Assembly (NCBI RefSeq): GCF_001316005.1
Contig: NZ_BBBJ01000008.1
Coordinates: 62,001-126,000, forward strand
Length of the DNA stretch: 64,000 nt
DNA from: Vulcanisaeta distributa JCM 11217
Lineage (GTDB): Archaea; Thermoproteota; Thermoprotei; Thermoproteales; Thermocladiaceae
Direction of reading: 5' to 3'
Position numbers and translations under genes: made by a program. A model generated the notes under the pieces. It searched no databases, was not told where the DNA came from, and worked only from the letters and a program-made list of their open reading frames with translations. Below are positions 39,800 to 50,422 of the stretch, piece after piece; position 1 is the first letter of the stretch; the number at the start of each line of letters is the position of its first letter.

Positions 39800-40058
39800 G
39801 CTTTTATATTGCGGTTTCTTATAAAGGTTGTAATTTAATATGCAATGTAAAAGTTAGATTATGAAAAGTACTTGGTTACGTCACTTCATAACATACTTAA
39901 TAAAGCATTTACCTACTTACTTCGTGAGTCTTCACGTAGATTTATATGCACCCAGAGCAATTAATCCGCACTTAATGATGCCTCTCTTCCAATGCTTCTC
40001 TCTCTTTTTATCCAATTAATTAATTAGATTTCTCGATTACTAAGTCCTTAAGGTAATC
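39800..40058. other. intergenic region without recognised feature
   Basis: About 260 bases between the K/E peptide and the next membrane-protein gene. It is AT-rich with several T runs and a TTAATTAATTAATTAG repeat near 40014-40030. No open frame, tRNA or convincing C/D-box RNA was seen. Confidence 0.35.
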
Positions 40059-40604
40059 ATGATTAGTGATTTTTTAAGGAGAAATTGGTATTGGGTTTTG
40101 GGCATTCTAGCTTCCTTCCTGCTGTTCATAATAAGCCCCCCCATACTATTCATAATAGTAATCATAGCGGTATTGATTATTTATTTCGTTTTCGTGAGAC
40201 GTAAAAGGGATGAAGGGGGGGGTGCGGAGGGGGGGTCTGCGGTGGCTAAGGTCAGGTTGGTGAGGAGTGTGTCTTCCCAGGGGGGGGTTGGTGACTTGAG
40301 GATGAGTAGGGTTTGCCTTAGTATAGGTGTTGGTGATGGTATTGTGCGTATTGGCGATAGGTGGATTTCTGCGTTGCGAATTAATACCATGGACTTCTCG
40401 TTACTTCGTGATGTGATTGGTCTTGGGGGGGCATTTATTACCGATAGTAATAGTAACTACTTGGTTATTTATGGCGAGAGCCCTGATGAGGTCTCCATTA
40501 GGCTTAACACGGCGGTTGAATTGCTCAGGTCTCGTAATGTATTATTTAGGCAGTTATCATCGTCTGAGTTAATTAGTGAGGTGGTGCTGAGATGGATGAG
40601 CTAA
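40059..40604 (+). CDS. membrane protein with cytoplasmic domain, unknown function
   Basis: 181 residues. Two closely spaced helices (WVLGILASFLLFIISPPILF and IIVIIAVLIIYFVFV) and a basic RRKRDE stop-transfer are followed by a low-complexity GGGAEGG linker and a soluble domain: VRLVRSVSSQGGVGDLRMSR, VCLSIGVGDGIVRIGDRWIS, DFSLLRDVIGLGGAFITDSN, YLVIYGESPDEVSIRLNTAV. No family is recognised. Four 7-G runs fall in the gene, all in frame. It overlaps the next gene by 13 nt and probably works with it. Confidence 0.55.
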   Translation: MISDFLRRNWYWVLGILASFLLFIISPPILFIIVIIAVLIIYFVFVRRKRDEGGGAEGGSAVAKVRLVRSVSSQGGVGDLRMSRVCLSIGVGDGIVRIGDRWISALRINTMDFSLLRDVIGLGGAFITDSNSNYLVIYGESPDEVSIRLNTAVELLRSRNVLFRQLSSSELISEVVLRWMS

Positions 40605-40990
40605 GCGAGAGGGTAGGGAGTTGCTCAGGAGGATTTTGAGTAGGGGGTAGGATTGCCTATGACTCATTGAGTGAGGAGGAGAGGAAGGCAGTTGATGAGT
40701 TGGTGAGGCTTGGCTATGTCAGGCTTTACGTAGAGCCCAACAGCAGGAGGCTTGGCGATGCGTTAAGAGTTATTGGCTCAACCGGAGGTCTCCGCAGTAT
40801 TCATCACATTATCATGAATTACGCATGCCTAGCCTTGGCGCTGTTGATACCATTATTATTCCTATACCTATCCATGAGGTCATTAATGATGGGCTACGCA
40901 CTGGTGGGAGCATTCTTCCTAATTATTACCCTGGGGGCTCGCCTATGCATCTTTCCTAATTATTCGAAGGAGGCGTTGCCGCCTAGTTAG
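40592..40990 (+). CDS. winged-helix/membrane protein, unknown function, frame broken near 40610-40650
   Basis: About 132 residues. From ATG 40592 (MDELSERV) the frame must change twice near 40611 and at the G5 of 40642-40646 (four fit) to give ELLRRILSRGRIAYDSLSEE, then ERKAVDELVRLGYVRLYVEP, a helix-turn-helix-like front, and two helices NYACLALALLIPLLFLYLSM and MMGYALVGAFFLIITLGARL. Overlap with the preceding gene indicates coupled expression. No family is recognised. Confidence 0.5.
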
Positions 40991-42368
40991 ACCCTGATTA
41001 TCCTTATGCTATAGTCATTGTACGTATCTATAACGCCATGGGTAAGTAGGACCAAGTCACCCTTAGCCACTAAACCACTCCTTATCAGCTGGTTCAGCGT
41101 CTCCCTCTCACCCTCATCATAATCCTTAACATCCCCCCCAATAAGTATTGGCTCCACACCCCAATAAAGCCTCAGCCTCTTAAGCACCCTCTCATCGCTA
41201 ACGCCCACGTACGTAGGCACCTTAGGCCTATACCTGGATATGGCCTCGACGAATCTACCACCCCCCCTCGAGTAAATGACGATCTTGGCACCAATGTCCT
41301 CGGCGAGTTGAACAATGCCCAGGGCAAGCCTATCGGTTAGGTTAGCCATCACGCCCCCCCTATCGATACGCACATCATCCTCGTACTCCATGGCAACCCT
41401 CCTCAACCACTGCACAGCCTCCACAGGTACTTACCGACGGCAGTCTCCCCAGTCAGGAGTAGTGAGTCGACACCCTCCATAACCGCGTTCGTTATATCCA
41501 CGACCTCAGCCCTAGTCGGCACCGGCTGCTCTATCATTGACTCCAGCAACTGCGTGGCGACCATGGTGGGCACACCACACCTCTGGGCCTCCCTAATTAT
41601 TGAGCTTTGTATCCTAGGTATCTCCTCAAGATCAAAGTGCATGCCCAGATCGCCCCCCCTGGCAACCATCACATAATCACTGGCGCAGATAACGTCCCTC
41701 ATGTTCCTCACGGCGTCGGGACCCTCAATCTTAGCCACGAGCTTAACCCAATCACCGCCAAGTCTCCTTAACTCGGCCCTGACCTCCTCAATATCGTCTG
41801 AGCTCCTAACGTGGCTAATACCCACGTAGTCCATACCAACCTCTACGGCGAACTTAAGGGCCTCCCTATCATAATCATCAAGTATTGGCAGTGGGTAATC
41901 CTTACCCTTAATAACCACGGCCTTCTCCTGGGAAATAGTCCCCGCGGTTAATGCCGTTAGTACGGCATTGTTAGCCGAAACCTTATCAACACGTAGTCTC
42001 AATCTGCCGTCGTTCATCACAATGACATCATCTATCGTTATGACCCTGAAAAACGATGGGCTGGGTATCGGTACGAAACCCCCCTCCGACTTATCAGCGA
42101 GCCTAAACTCCACGGAATCACCAACATTAAGCGTTATGGGCCTCATGATTCCAGTCCTAACCCCAGGACCCCCCCTCAAATCACCGAGTACCGCGATATC
42201 GCCCCCCCTAAAGCCCCCCCTGGCATTTGATATTCTAGACCTCCACTCCTCAGTGTTGCCATGGGAGAAGTTTATCCTTATCCCATCTACGTACTTAATT
42301 AATTCCTTCAACACCTCAGGCTTCTCCGAGGCCGGCCCTATGGTCGCTATGATCTTTACCTTACCCAC
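40987..42368 (-). CDS. pyk: pyruvate kinase, frame broken near 41426
   Basis: Transfers phosphate from PEP to ADP. IIATIGPASEKPEVLKELIK opens the barrel, DGIRINFSHGNTEEW follows, KIEGPDAVRNM is the catalytic-lysine strand, VARGGDLGMHFDLEEIPRIQ carries the universal ARGDLG motif with one surplus glycine (plus-strand C7 at 41653-41659), PTMVATQLLESMIEQPVPTR and AEVVDITNAVMEGVDSLLLT follow. Adding one base at the GG of 41426-41427 gives AVGKYPVEAVQWLRRVAMEY. About 460 residues. Seven or more RGG/EGG doublets in the gene coincide with 7-base runs. It is convergent with a membrane-protein gene. Confidence 0.95.
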
Positions 42369-42436
42369 AACAACGCCTTACCGCCGGGATTATAAACCTT
42401 AGGTGAATACGGGAATACCGGGTTTACTCAATTATA

Positions 42437-43404
42437 ATGAGTAACTACATGGGTTTACTCAGTAATGCTTATAGGCGATCAAGGTCGATTAATGACATAC
42501 CTTGGGTGACTCACTTGCCTAGGCTCGATATTGCACCTCGCATGGAGTTGCTTGGTGAATCGGCCGTGCTGTATTGGGGCGATGAGAAGGTTGTGATCCC
42601 CCCCAGGCTTAAGCATGGTGTTCTCTTCCTAATGAGTGGGTATATTGGTTCCCAGATTCATGGCTGTGAATACAGGATACACCTTGATTACCTGAGGGGG
42701 GGTAGGGTCGTTAATGAAGGCGTAATTGACGGGCTCCAGGAGCATTCAAGGCAGCTTGGCGTTGATGAGGACGGACTTGGGCTTGAGCTTGGTTGGAATC
42801 CCGTAATAGTTAATCGAGGTGATGAGGGTGTTTACTTCTTCAATTCCAAGATGAGAAATTGGATTGGTTACGCAGACTTCAGTAAGTCATTCATTCAGGA
42901 GGTCTCACTCGTAATGGTTAGGAGGGATGTGCCAATACTCGGTCTTCCGGACCTGGTCATAAACCTTGACAATAAGCCCGCTTACATAATTGAGTTAAAG
43001 ACTACGGGTAATCCAGCCAACTTAAGAGTTGTGAGGGGGGGTAGGGAAGCACTGCAGGCGGAGTCTTACTTTCACATGATGAGTTACCTGGGGGGGCTTA
43101 ATCCACGCGGTGTTGCGGTGGTAAAGGTCGTTAGAGGCTCTGAATTTAGGGTTATCAATAATGTAAATGAAATAGTAAGGCACTTGGAGGGTGGTGAGGA
43201 TTTCGTGAGGCTCACGAAGCACGCCACACTTCATAGGATAGGCGTTAGGGGGGGTTTAACGAATTCCTTAGGGATGTGGATTACTCCCTTGATTACTGGC
43301 TTGGGCTTAGGAACCCGAGACCATCACCGAGCAGGGCTTATGCTCAGGCTGTGAGCATAGGAGGTATTGCCCATACAGTTTTGTTAGGTGATCCTCGGCA
43401 ATGA
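42437..43404 (+). CDS. putative PD-(D/E)XK nuclease-like protein, frame broken at 43248-43257
   Basis: About 318 residues. The middle holds GLPDLVINLDNKPAYIIELK, the aspartate and E-x-K arrangement of the PD-(D/E)XK (RecB/Cas4-like) core, followed by LQAESYFHMMSYLGGLNPRG, the Q/Y-containing helix usual in that group. The front (WVTHLPRLDIAPRMELLGES) is unassigned. At 43248 G7T3 should be G4T4, giving FNEFLRDVDYSLDYWLGLRN, RPSPSRAYAQAVSIGGIAHT and a stop at 43404. No cas gene or repeat array is near. Its role is unknown; repair is one possibility. Confidence 0.5.
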
Positions 43405-44280
43405 TAGCAGTAAGATAATTAGTACATACACCACAGGCGCGGCTATTAATAGTGTAAGTAGGGACGGTATAAATGCGTAAGCAAGGCTGAGGGCCGCCTC
43501 GATTATTGTTAGCCAGGCCCACGTCGTCCTAAATGCTTTGCCTAGACATGCAACGTGCCCAAATAGGTACGTACAATTAATCACCTTCCTTAGGTTAGTA
43601 TCCACGGAACCCTCAACAACCCTAACCTCACCATTAACCTGAACCCCCCCCGCGTAAGCCAGCAACCTCAATAGTGATGTGGTGTATCTCGTGAGACCAA
43701 CACCATCATAGAATGATATGTCTATCCTAATCCTCCTAACGATCTCCGCAAGGCTCATTGACTGAACAAGCCTCTCACCAAGTTCCGATGCCAGGGCTCT
43801 CTTAATACTGAGGAAATTAACCACGCCCGTGGGCTCGCCAGTCCTTATATCAAATGGCGATATTAAGCCACCAGGTAATTCAAGGGATGATGGGTATGGC
43901 AGCAATATATCCGTGATCCCTATACCGTCGGCACTCACGGTTAGGTTAAACAGCCTAATGCTTGGTGAGAAATCCATTACTCTCCAAGTATTGCTCAATG
44001 AGGGCACGTAACCCCCCCTAAAGAATTGTATTACGGAACCATCATCCCTAACAAAGTACATCGTCATGTACGCGTAAAAACCCCTCAGCAACACCGATGT
44101 TCGCCTTAAGGCGTTCATCACTGTTAAATCCATAGACAATGGACAAGAATCACCCGTGCGAGAATGCCTTATTAATTCATGGATAATCACGGTCTTACTC
44201 CTCAATCCAATTATTGATAGTATGATTAGGATTATGAAGATTACGATTCCAATTATGAATTGATTTATTAAATATGCCAT
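43384..44280 (-). CDS. membrane protein of unknown function
   Basis: 298 residues. One N-terminal helix (FIIGIVIFIILIILSIIGL), a soluble middle of about 200 residues (SVLLRGFYAYMTMYFVRDDG, VMDFSPSIRLFNLTVSADGI, GVVNFLSIKRALASELGERL, EIVRRIRIDISFYDGVG), and two C-terminal helices (ALSLAYAFIPSLLTLLIAAP and VVYVLIILLLSL). No family is recognised. FRGGY and AGGVQ lie on 7-base runs. The 3' end overlaps the nuclease-like gene by 21 nt. Confidence 0.5.
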   Translation of the reverse strand: MAYLINQFIIGIVIFIILIILSIIGLRSKTVIIHELIRHSRTGDSCPLSMDLTVMNALRRTSVLLRGFYAYMTMYFVRDDGSVIQFFRGGYVPSLSNTWRVMDFSPSIRLFNLTVSADGIGITDILLPYPSSLELPGGLISPFDIRTGEPTGVVNFLSIKRALASELGERLVQSMSLAEIVRRIRIDISFYDGVGLTRYTTSLLRLLAYAGGVQVNGEVRVVEGSVDTNLRKVINCTYLFGHVACLGKAFRTTWAWLTIIEAALSLAYAFIPSLLTLLIAAPVVYVLIILLLSLPRIT

Positions 44281-44405
44281 TACTTAATAAGGATCGCATT
44301 CTCTTTTTAAATTATTTTATCATCCTACTTTCAGCCTCATTCATAATCTTTTATCATTATAAATAACGCACAAAGTTTATAAATTATCATATGCGGCAAT
44401 TGCCG

Positions 44406-44849
44406 ATGAGTATTACTGTTGACAAAGTAATAAAGAGGGAACCGCTCGTAATAAATGAGAATGCCACCGTTAAGGAGGCAGTTAATATAATGAGTAGGGA
44501 GAACGTGGGTTTGCTAGTGATAGTTAATAATTCGGGTAAGCCAATAGGAGTTATTTCGGAGAGGGATGTGATTAAGGCGTTGGCTCGCGGCAAGGACCTA
44601 AACGCCAAGGTCACTGAGGTCGGCACCGTTGGTAACCTTATAACGGTGAGCCCTAAGGATAATATCTACAGGGCTGCCCTGTTAATGAACGATCACAAAA
44701 TAAGGCACCTAGTGGTTATGGATGGCGATAAATTACGCGGGGGGGTAATCTCCATTAGGGACATAATTAGTGAGGAGAGGGTGGTCTCAAGGCTAGCCGA
44801 GCTTGCTGAGGCTAAACCATCCGAAGCTGAGGTTGGTGGTGCTGATTAA
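44406..44849 (+). CDS. CBS-domain pair protein
   Basis: About 147 residues consisting of two CBS motifs: ITVDKVIKREPLVINENATV with NVGLLVIVNNSGKPIGVISE RD-type loop, then LITVSPKDNIYRAALLMNDH and KIRHLVVMDGDKLRGGVISI, followed by an acidic tail. Such stand-alone pairs bind adenosyl nucleotides and act as energy sensors; the partner here is unknown. ATG 44406 lies about 28 nt after GTTTATAAATT and is preferred to ATG 44391. LRGGVIS lies on a 7-G run. Confidence 0.8.
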   Translation: MSITVDKVIKREPLVINENATVKEAVNIMSRENVGLLVIVNNSGKPIGVISERDVIKALARGKDLNAKVTEVGTVGNLITVSPKDNIYRAALLMNDHKIRHLVVMDGDKLRGGVISIRDIISEERVVSRLAELAEAKPSEAEVGGAD

Positions 44850-44905
44850 AAAGCTTAAATACGGGCAGTAATTATTAAAAACGATGAGTTTTCTCAGGAA
44901 GTGAA

Positions 44906-47900
44906 ATGGAATCGTTTAAATCAAAGGTTGAAGAGTTATATGGCGATTTTTTGAGGGAGATTAGGGAGATTGAGCAAAAATGGCAGAGGGAGTGGTATGG
45001 GAAGGGTATATTTAATGCAGATCCAAAGCCTGGTAAGCCTAAGTACTTCATTACGGTGCCCTACCCATACGTATCGGGTTCACCGCACATAGGTCATGGT
45101 AGGACATTCACGATAGGCGACATAATAGCTAGGTATAAGAGGGCTAGGGGGGGTTTAATGTTCTATTCCCAATCGCATGGCACATAACGGGGGGGACTCC
45201 AATACAGTCAGTGGCCGACAGGATAATGAAGGGGGGGGATCCAGAGGACATAAAGTTGTATTCCTGGTACGTGAGCCTGTACGTGAATGATCCCAACAAG
45301 GTTAAGGAGATATTAAGCACATTCACCAACCCCCCCTGGAACATAGCCCAATTCTTCGCCTCAGTATACACTAGGGACTTCATGTCCATGGGCTACTCAA
45401 TGGACTTTAGGAGGCAGTTCACGACTGGCGACCCCGACTACAACGCATTCATTATCTGGCAGTACTACAGGTTGAGGGAGGCTGGTTACATAACGCAGGG
45501 TAGTCACGTAGTCCTATACTCACCGGATGAGAATCAGGCAGTGGGTGAGCATGACATTAAGGGTGGGGGGGATGAAATAACAATAGACATACTCGAGTTC
45601 AACCTAGTGAAGTTTAAGCTGGAGAATTCCAATGAGTACCTGGTTGCAGCCACATTAAGGCCTGAGACCATATATGGGGGGGTCACGAACGTGTGGGTTC
45701 ACCCAAGCGTTGAGTATGTCATTGCAGATGTTAATGGCGAGAGATGGGTAATATCGAAGCCAGCCGCCTGGAAGTTGAGTTACCAGGGCTATGACGTTAA
45801 GGTTTTGGGGGGGTCGGTACGTGGTGAGGAATTGATAGGTAAGTACGTAATCGCACCACTAATTAATAGGAGAGTGCCGGTGCTACCCGCGAGCTTCGTT
45901 GATGAGAATACAGGCACGGGAATCGTCTATAGCGTACCCGCCCACGCACTACGACTACGTAGCCCTGATAGATCTTAAGAAGGATGAGAAGGCACTGAGT
46001 AGGTACGGGATTAAGGAGGTTGTTGAGTCGATAGAGCCCATAAGCATTATCAAACTTCCTAACTACGGTAAGTACCCAGCCAAGGACGTGGTCGAGAAAC
46101 TCGGCGTTAAGGATCAGGGCGATAGGGAGAAGCTTGATGAGGCCACGAGGATCGTGTATAGGGAGGAGTTCTATAATGGCGTTATGAAGGAGAATACGTT
46201 ATTCCCTGGATTGAGTGTCAATGAGGCTAGGGAGAGGACGATCAAGGCACTGAGTGAGCAGGTGCGTGGGGGTAGGATGTACGAGCTTGAGCCTAGGAAT
46301 GTATACACGAGAAGTGGTAACCCCCCCGTAATTGCCGCGGTTATTAAGGATCAGTGGTTCCTTAATTATGGGAATCCTGAGTGGAAGGCGAAGGCGTTTA
46401 AGTGTCTCAACTCAATGAGGATAATACCCGAGAAGTACCGGAAGAACTTTGAAGATGTGTTTAATTGGTTATCCATGAGACCGTGCGCGAGGAAGAGGGG
46501 GGGTTAGGTACGAGACTTCCCTGGGACCCTGACTGGATAATCGAGTCCTTAAGCGACTCGACGATATACATGGCGTACTACACGATTGCTCATAAAGTAA
46601 GGTCAAGCGGTCTCGATAGGAAGCTTGGGGGGGAGTTCGCGGGGGGGAGGGTCATAAATAGTAGGGGGGGTAACGATAGGGACGCCCTCAATGCAATAAT
46701 GGCATTCTTTAACTACGTGTTCTTAGGCGAGGGTGATCCAGGCCATGTTGCTGAGTTATTTGGTGTCAGTAGGGAGCTTGTTGAGGATTTGAGGAATGAG
46801 TTTGATTACTGGTACCCAGTGGATGAGAGGCATAGTGGACCTGACCTAATAAGTAGTCACCTGAGCTTCTTTGTGTTCCACCACGTCGCCATATTCCCAG
46901 AGAAGTATTGGCCCAGGGCAATAACGTTTAATGAGTACGTGATTAGGGAGGGCATGAAGATGAGCAGGTCATTGGGAAACGTGCTTCCACTACCCTACAT
47001 ACCGAGGAAGTATAGCACAGACCTCGCCAGGCTTTACCTGGCCTCAGCCACCGACCTCGACTCAACGCTCGATTGGAGGGAGGATGACGTAGCCAGCGTC
47101 GCGAGTAGGCTTGTTAGGTTCTGGAGTCTCGCCAATAATATCATTAAGGAGGGGAGACCATCAACTAGTGTTGATGTTAGAGGTGCATCATTAATTACGC
47201 AGTGGTTGATTTCAAAGGTCAATAAGGCGATACGTGACTCGACAATTGACATGGATAACGAGAACATTAGGGGGGGTACACACTTAAGGCGTTTTTTGAC
47301 CTGCTCTCGTCAGTTGAGAAGTACCTGGAGATTGCGGGCCTGATTAATGTGGGTAAGGATGAGGTTAAGTGGGCGCTGTGGTACGTCCTTGAGCGCTGGG
47401 TTAAGTTGTTGCAGCCGGTGATGCCTCACATTGCTGAGGAGCTTTGGCATAGGATGGGTAATGAGACGTTCGTATCCCTGGAGCCCTGGCCTGAGTATAA
47501 CGAGGAGTTGATAAACGACGAACTTGACATTGCGTTAGACTTAATTGAGAGGGCTATAGAGGATGTTCAGGAAATACTTAGGGTCACTAAGATAATGCCT
47601 AAGGCCGTGTACCTATACGTAGGGCCGCCAATTGAGTATTATCAAGTGGCTAGTGAGGCCATTAGGCTCATTAATGAGGGTAAGACCATGGGCGAGGCGA
47701 TAAGGGCCATTGTTAATAAGCCCGAGTATAGGCGCATGGCCGATAAGGTGGCTAATCTCGTGTCTAAGGTTGTTGATGGTACAATACCAAGGAAGATAGT
47801 GGATAGAGAAATGGAGCTGAGGGTCTTTAGGGAATTAAGTAATTACATTAAGTCGAGGATTGGTACAGAGGTCTTCATTCAGGATGCTACAAACCCAACA

Positions 47901-47981
47901 TACGACCCAGGTAATAGGGCGAGGAATTCATTACCTGGAAGGCCTGCCATATACATAGAGGCTGTGAAGGAAGGTCAATAA
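44906..47981 (+). CDS. leuS: leucyl-tRNA synthetase (archaeal type), frame broken at four sites
   Basis: Charges tRNA-Leu. VPYPYVSGSPHIGHGRTFTI is the HIGH region, TLRPETIYGGVTNVWVHP is in the editing domain, RPCARKRGLGTRLPWDPDWI (after correction) and IIESLSDSTIYMAYYTIAHK follow, MKMSRSLGNVLPL is the KMSKS loop, and AEELWHRMGNETFVSLEPWP starts the anticodon domain. Breaks: G7T3 at 45147-45156 (G4T4 fits), near 45940 (CCC for C), G7 at 46497-46503 and G7 at 47271-47277 (both five). Corrected length is about 1000 residues. Several extra glycines are due to other 7-8 G runs, such as 45230-45237. Confidence 0.95.
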
Positions 47982-48107
47982 TACTACGTTAAAATGAGGG
48001 TTCAGGGGGTGTCAGGCGAGTAGCGCCTTGGTGGCTCGCCATCATCCGCCCCCCCCGCATTAAATATACAATATATCACTTAAAAAGTAGTCTGTGATTG
48101 ATCATTG

Positions 48108-50322
48108 TCATGGCCTAATTAGTAGTGATGGGTCTATGGGTATCTTCGTAATTCTCTTGCCCACGGCATTCTCCACAGCCCTGGTTAACGCAGGTAATAC
48201 GCCAATTAATGGCCCCCCCTCCGCGATGCCCTTAGTAGGTAGTGGTGCATTTGACTTACCCTCTTCGAGGTAGTACCACTTAACATTGAAGGACTCGGCT
48301 ATCGTAGGTATCCAGTACTCACTGAAGGTCTGCGTTAATGGGTTGCCATCGCCATCATACTTAACCTCCTCGAGTACAACCTCACCAAAGCCCTGAATAA
48401 CACCACCAATTACCTGACCCTCTGCAAGCATTGGATTAACCACGAGGCCTATGTCGTCTATGGCCACGTAATCGAGAACCCTCACTAAACCCTCTTCGGT
48501 AATCTCGACCAAGGCTATGTGTGAGCCGTAGGGGGTACGTATAATCACTTAAACCGAAGTAGGCAGTGTCCTCAAGTGATGGCTCGACTCCATACGGCCA
48601 TGTACCACCAACATTGGTGGTTAGTGCATTGGCGATATCCTTAATACTTAGGGATTTACCTGACTTAATGTCCTTAACATAGCCATTTTCATAAATAGTA
48701 TCCTCATAATTAACCCCCCCATCAACGCCGCACCAACCCTCCTTAACCTATCCTTAAGCTTCCTAGCCGCGAGTAATGCCGCATTACCCGCCAGCGTCAG
48801 CTCCTACTTCCATACGTTCCAAAACCCTCACCAATCAATTCAGTGTCGCCCCCCCAGGAAACCTCAACCTGACCCATATCAATGCCCAATTCATCAGCTA
48901 CTATCTGCGCTATAGCCGTAGCATCGCCCTGCCCATGAGGCGCCGCGCCAATTATAACGAGGATTTTGCCATCAGACTTAACCCTAATTGATGCCGACTC
49001 CCAAGGCCCAAAGTTATTCTGCTCAATGTAAAACGACAAACCAACGCCAACTCTCCTACCCTGTCTCCTCAACTCCTCAGCTCTCCTTTCAAAATCCCTA
49101 TAATAACCCTCAGCAACACTTAATAGATGCAGGTAATCACCACTATCGTACTTATGACCGAAGGGGTTCGTGTAAGGTAACTGCGTTATTAGGTTCCTCC
49201 TCCTAATCTCCACTGGGTCCATCCTAAGTTCATCAGCCGCCATATCCATTATCCTCTCATACACGAAGCCGCCTCAGGCCTACCCGCACCCCCCCTATAC
49301 TGATCGAGTGGTGTCTTGTTTGTTCTAACACCATAAACCTCAACTAGTATGTCCCTGACCTTATATGGACCGCTTATTAACGTGGCCGTTATGTCGGCTA
49401 GGTAATAACCGTGGGTCGCCGCGCCCAGGTCTATTATTAACTCATCAATTAGCGCCCTCCACTCGCCACTCCTCGTAAACCCAGCCCTAATCTTATGAAT
49501 TTGGGCCCTGCTATGATATGTACTTAGGAGATCCTCACGCCTGGTGGCGACCCATTTAACGGGCCTTCTATAGATTATGCTTGCGTAGGTGACTATGTAG
49601 TCCTCAGGGTATGGGAACATCTTTGAACCAAACGCGCCACCTGTATCGGCTTGAATAACCCTTACATCGCTGACGTAGTCCCTGAATGCGTCGAGGAGGA
49701 ACTTACGCATGTAATGCGGCGCCTGAGTTGATGCGTATACCGTTAACCTACCCTCCTGATACACGGCCAATAATCCTCTAGGCTCCATAGCCGCGGGATA
49801 AACCCTCCCAATCTCAAGCTTGGTCTCAATCACCACATCACTCCTCGAAAGCTCAGCCTCCGGATCACCGGCCCTATACGTCCTCCTATAACCAATGTTG
49901 CTCATCCCCCCCTCAACAGCCTTAACATCATCAGTTAATGCCCTCTCTGGATCAACAACGGCAGGTAAGGGCTCATAATCAACCTGTATATAATCGAGGG
50001 CATCATAAGCCTTATACCTATCCTCAGCGACGACTGCGGCTATTGGTTGGCCGACGTACAATATCTCGTCCCTAGCCATTGGGAAGTTCCTAGGCCTGTT
50101 CTCAACCTTTATGTTCAACCCCCCCGTTATAACGCCAACAACACCAGGAATTTTTAACGCATCTTCGTAATCAACCCTTAACAACCTCGCGTGCGGTACC
50201 GTACTCCTTAGTATTGCCATGTGAAGTGTACCTGGAACTGAAATGTCATCGACATACCTGGCGCTGCCGGTGATGAATTTAGGGTCCTCAATCCTCTTAA
50301 TACGCGCACCTATGTAAGGCAT
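48108..50322 (-). CDS. molybdenum hydroxylase large subunit (xanthine oxidase/CoxL family, AYRGAGR type), frame broken at three sites
   Basis: Binds the molybdopterin (cytosine dinucleotide) cofactor and oxidises an aldehyde, heterocycle or related substrate. GARIKRIEDPKFITGSARYV opens it; IQADTGGAFGSKMFPYPEDY, TPLDQYRGGAGRPEA, GAAPHGQGDATAIAQIVADE and FGTYGSRS are cofactor-site motifs. The QYRGAGR sequence (extra glycine from a 7-base run at 49290-49296) marks the form II group, not the AYRCSFR loop of true CO dehydrogenase. Breaks lie near 49262, 48800 and 48548. The C-terminus (GIAEGGPLIGVLPALTRAVE) carries the catalytic Glu region. About 735 residues; divergent from the FAD-subunit gene. 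Confidence 0.88.
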
Positions 50323-50422
50323 TACTACGACTTATGAATTGCCGCTTTAAGTTATTACCTACTAAGTACTTTAAATGGACGCCTAAGTAATGCTTAATTA
50401 ACATAGCCGTAACCGCATTACC

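Noticed and set aside
40014-40030. TTAATTAATTAATTAG as a repeat of a mobile element or origin
   Set aside because: It is a short AT-rich stretch in an intergenic region with no further copies or associated gene seen.
42437-43404. A Cas4 protein belonging to a CRISPR locus
   Set aside because: There is no repeat array or other cas gene in the window, and the four Cas4 cysteines are not seen.
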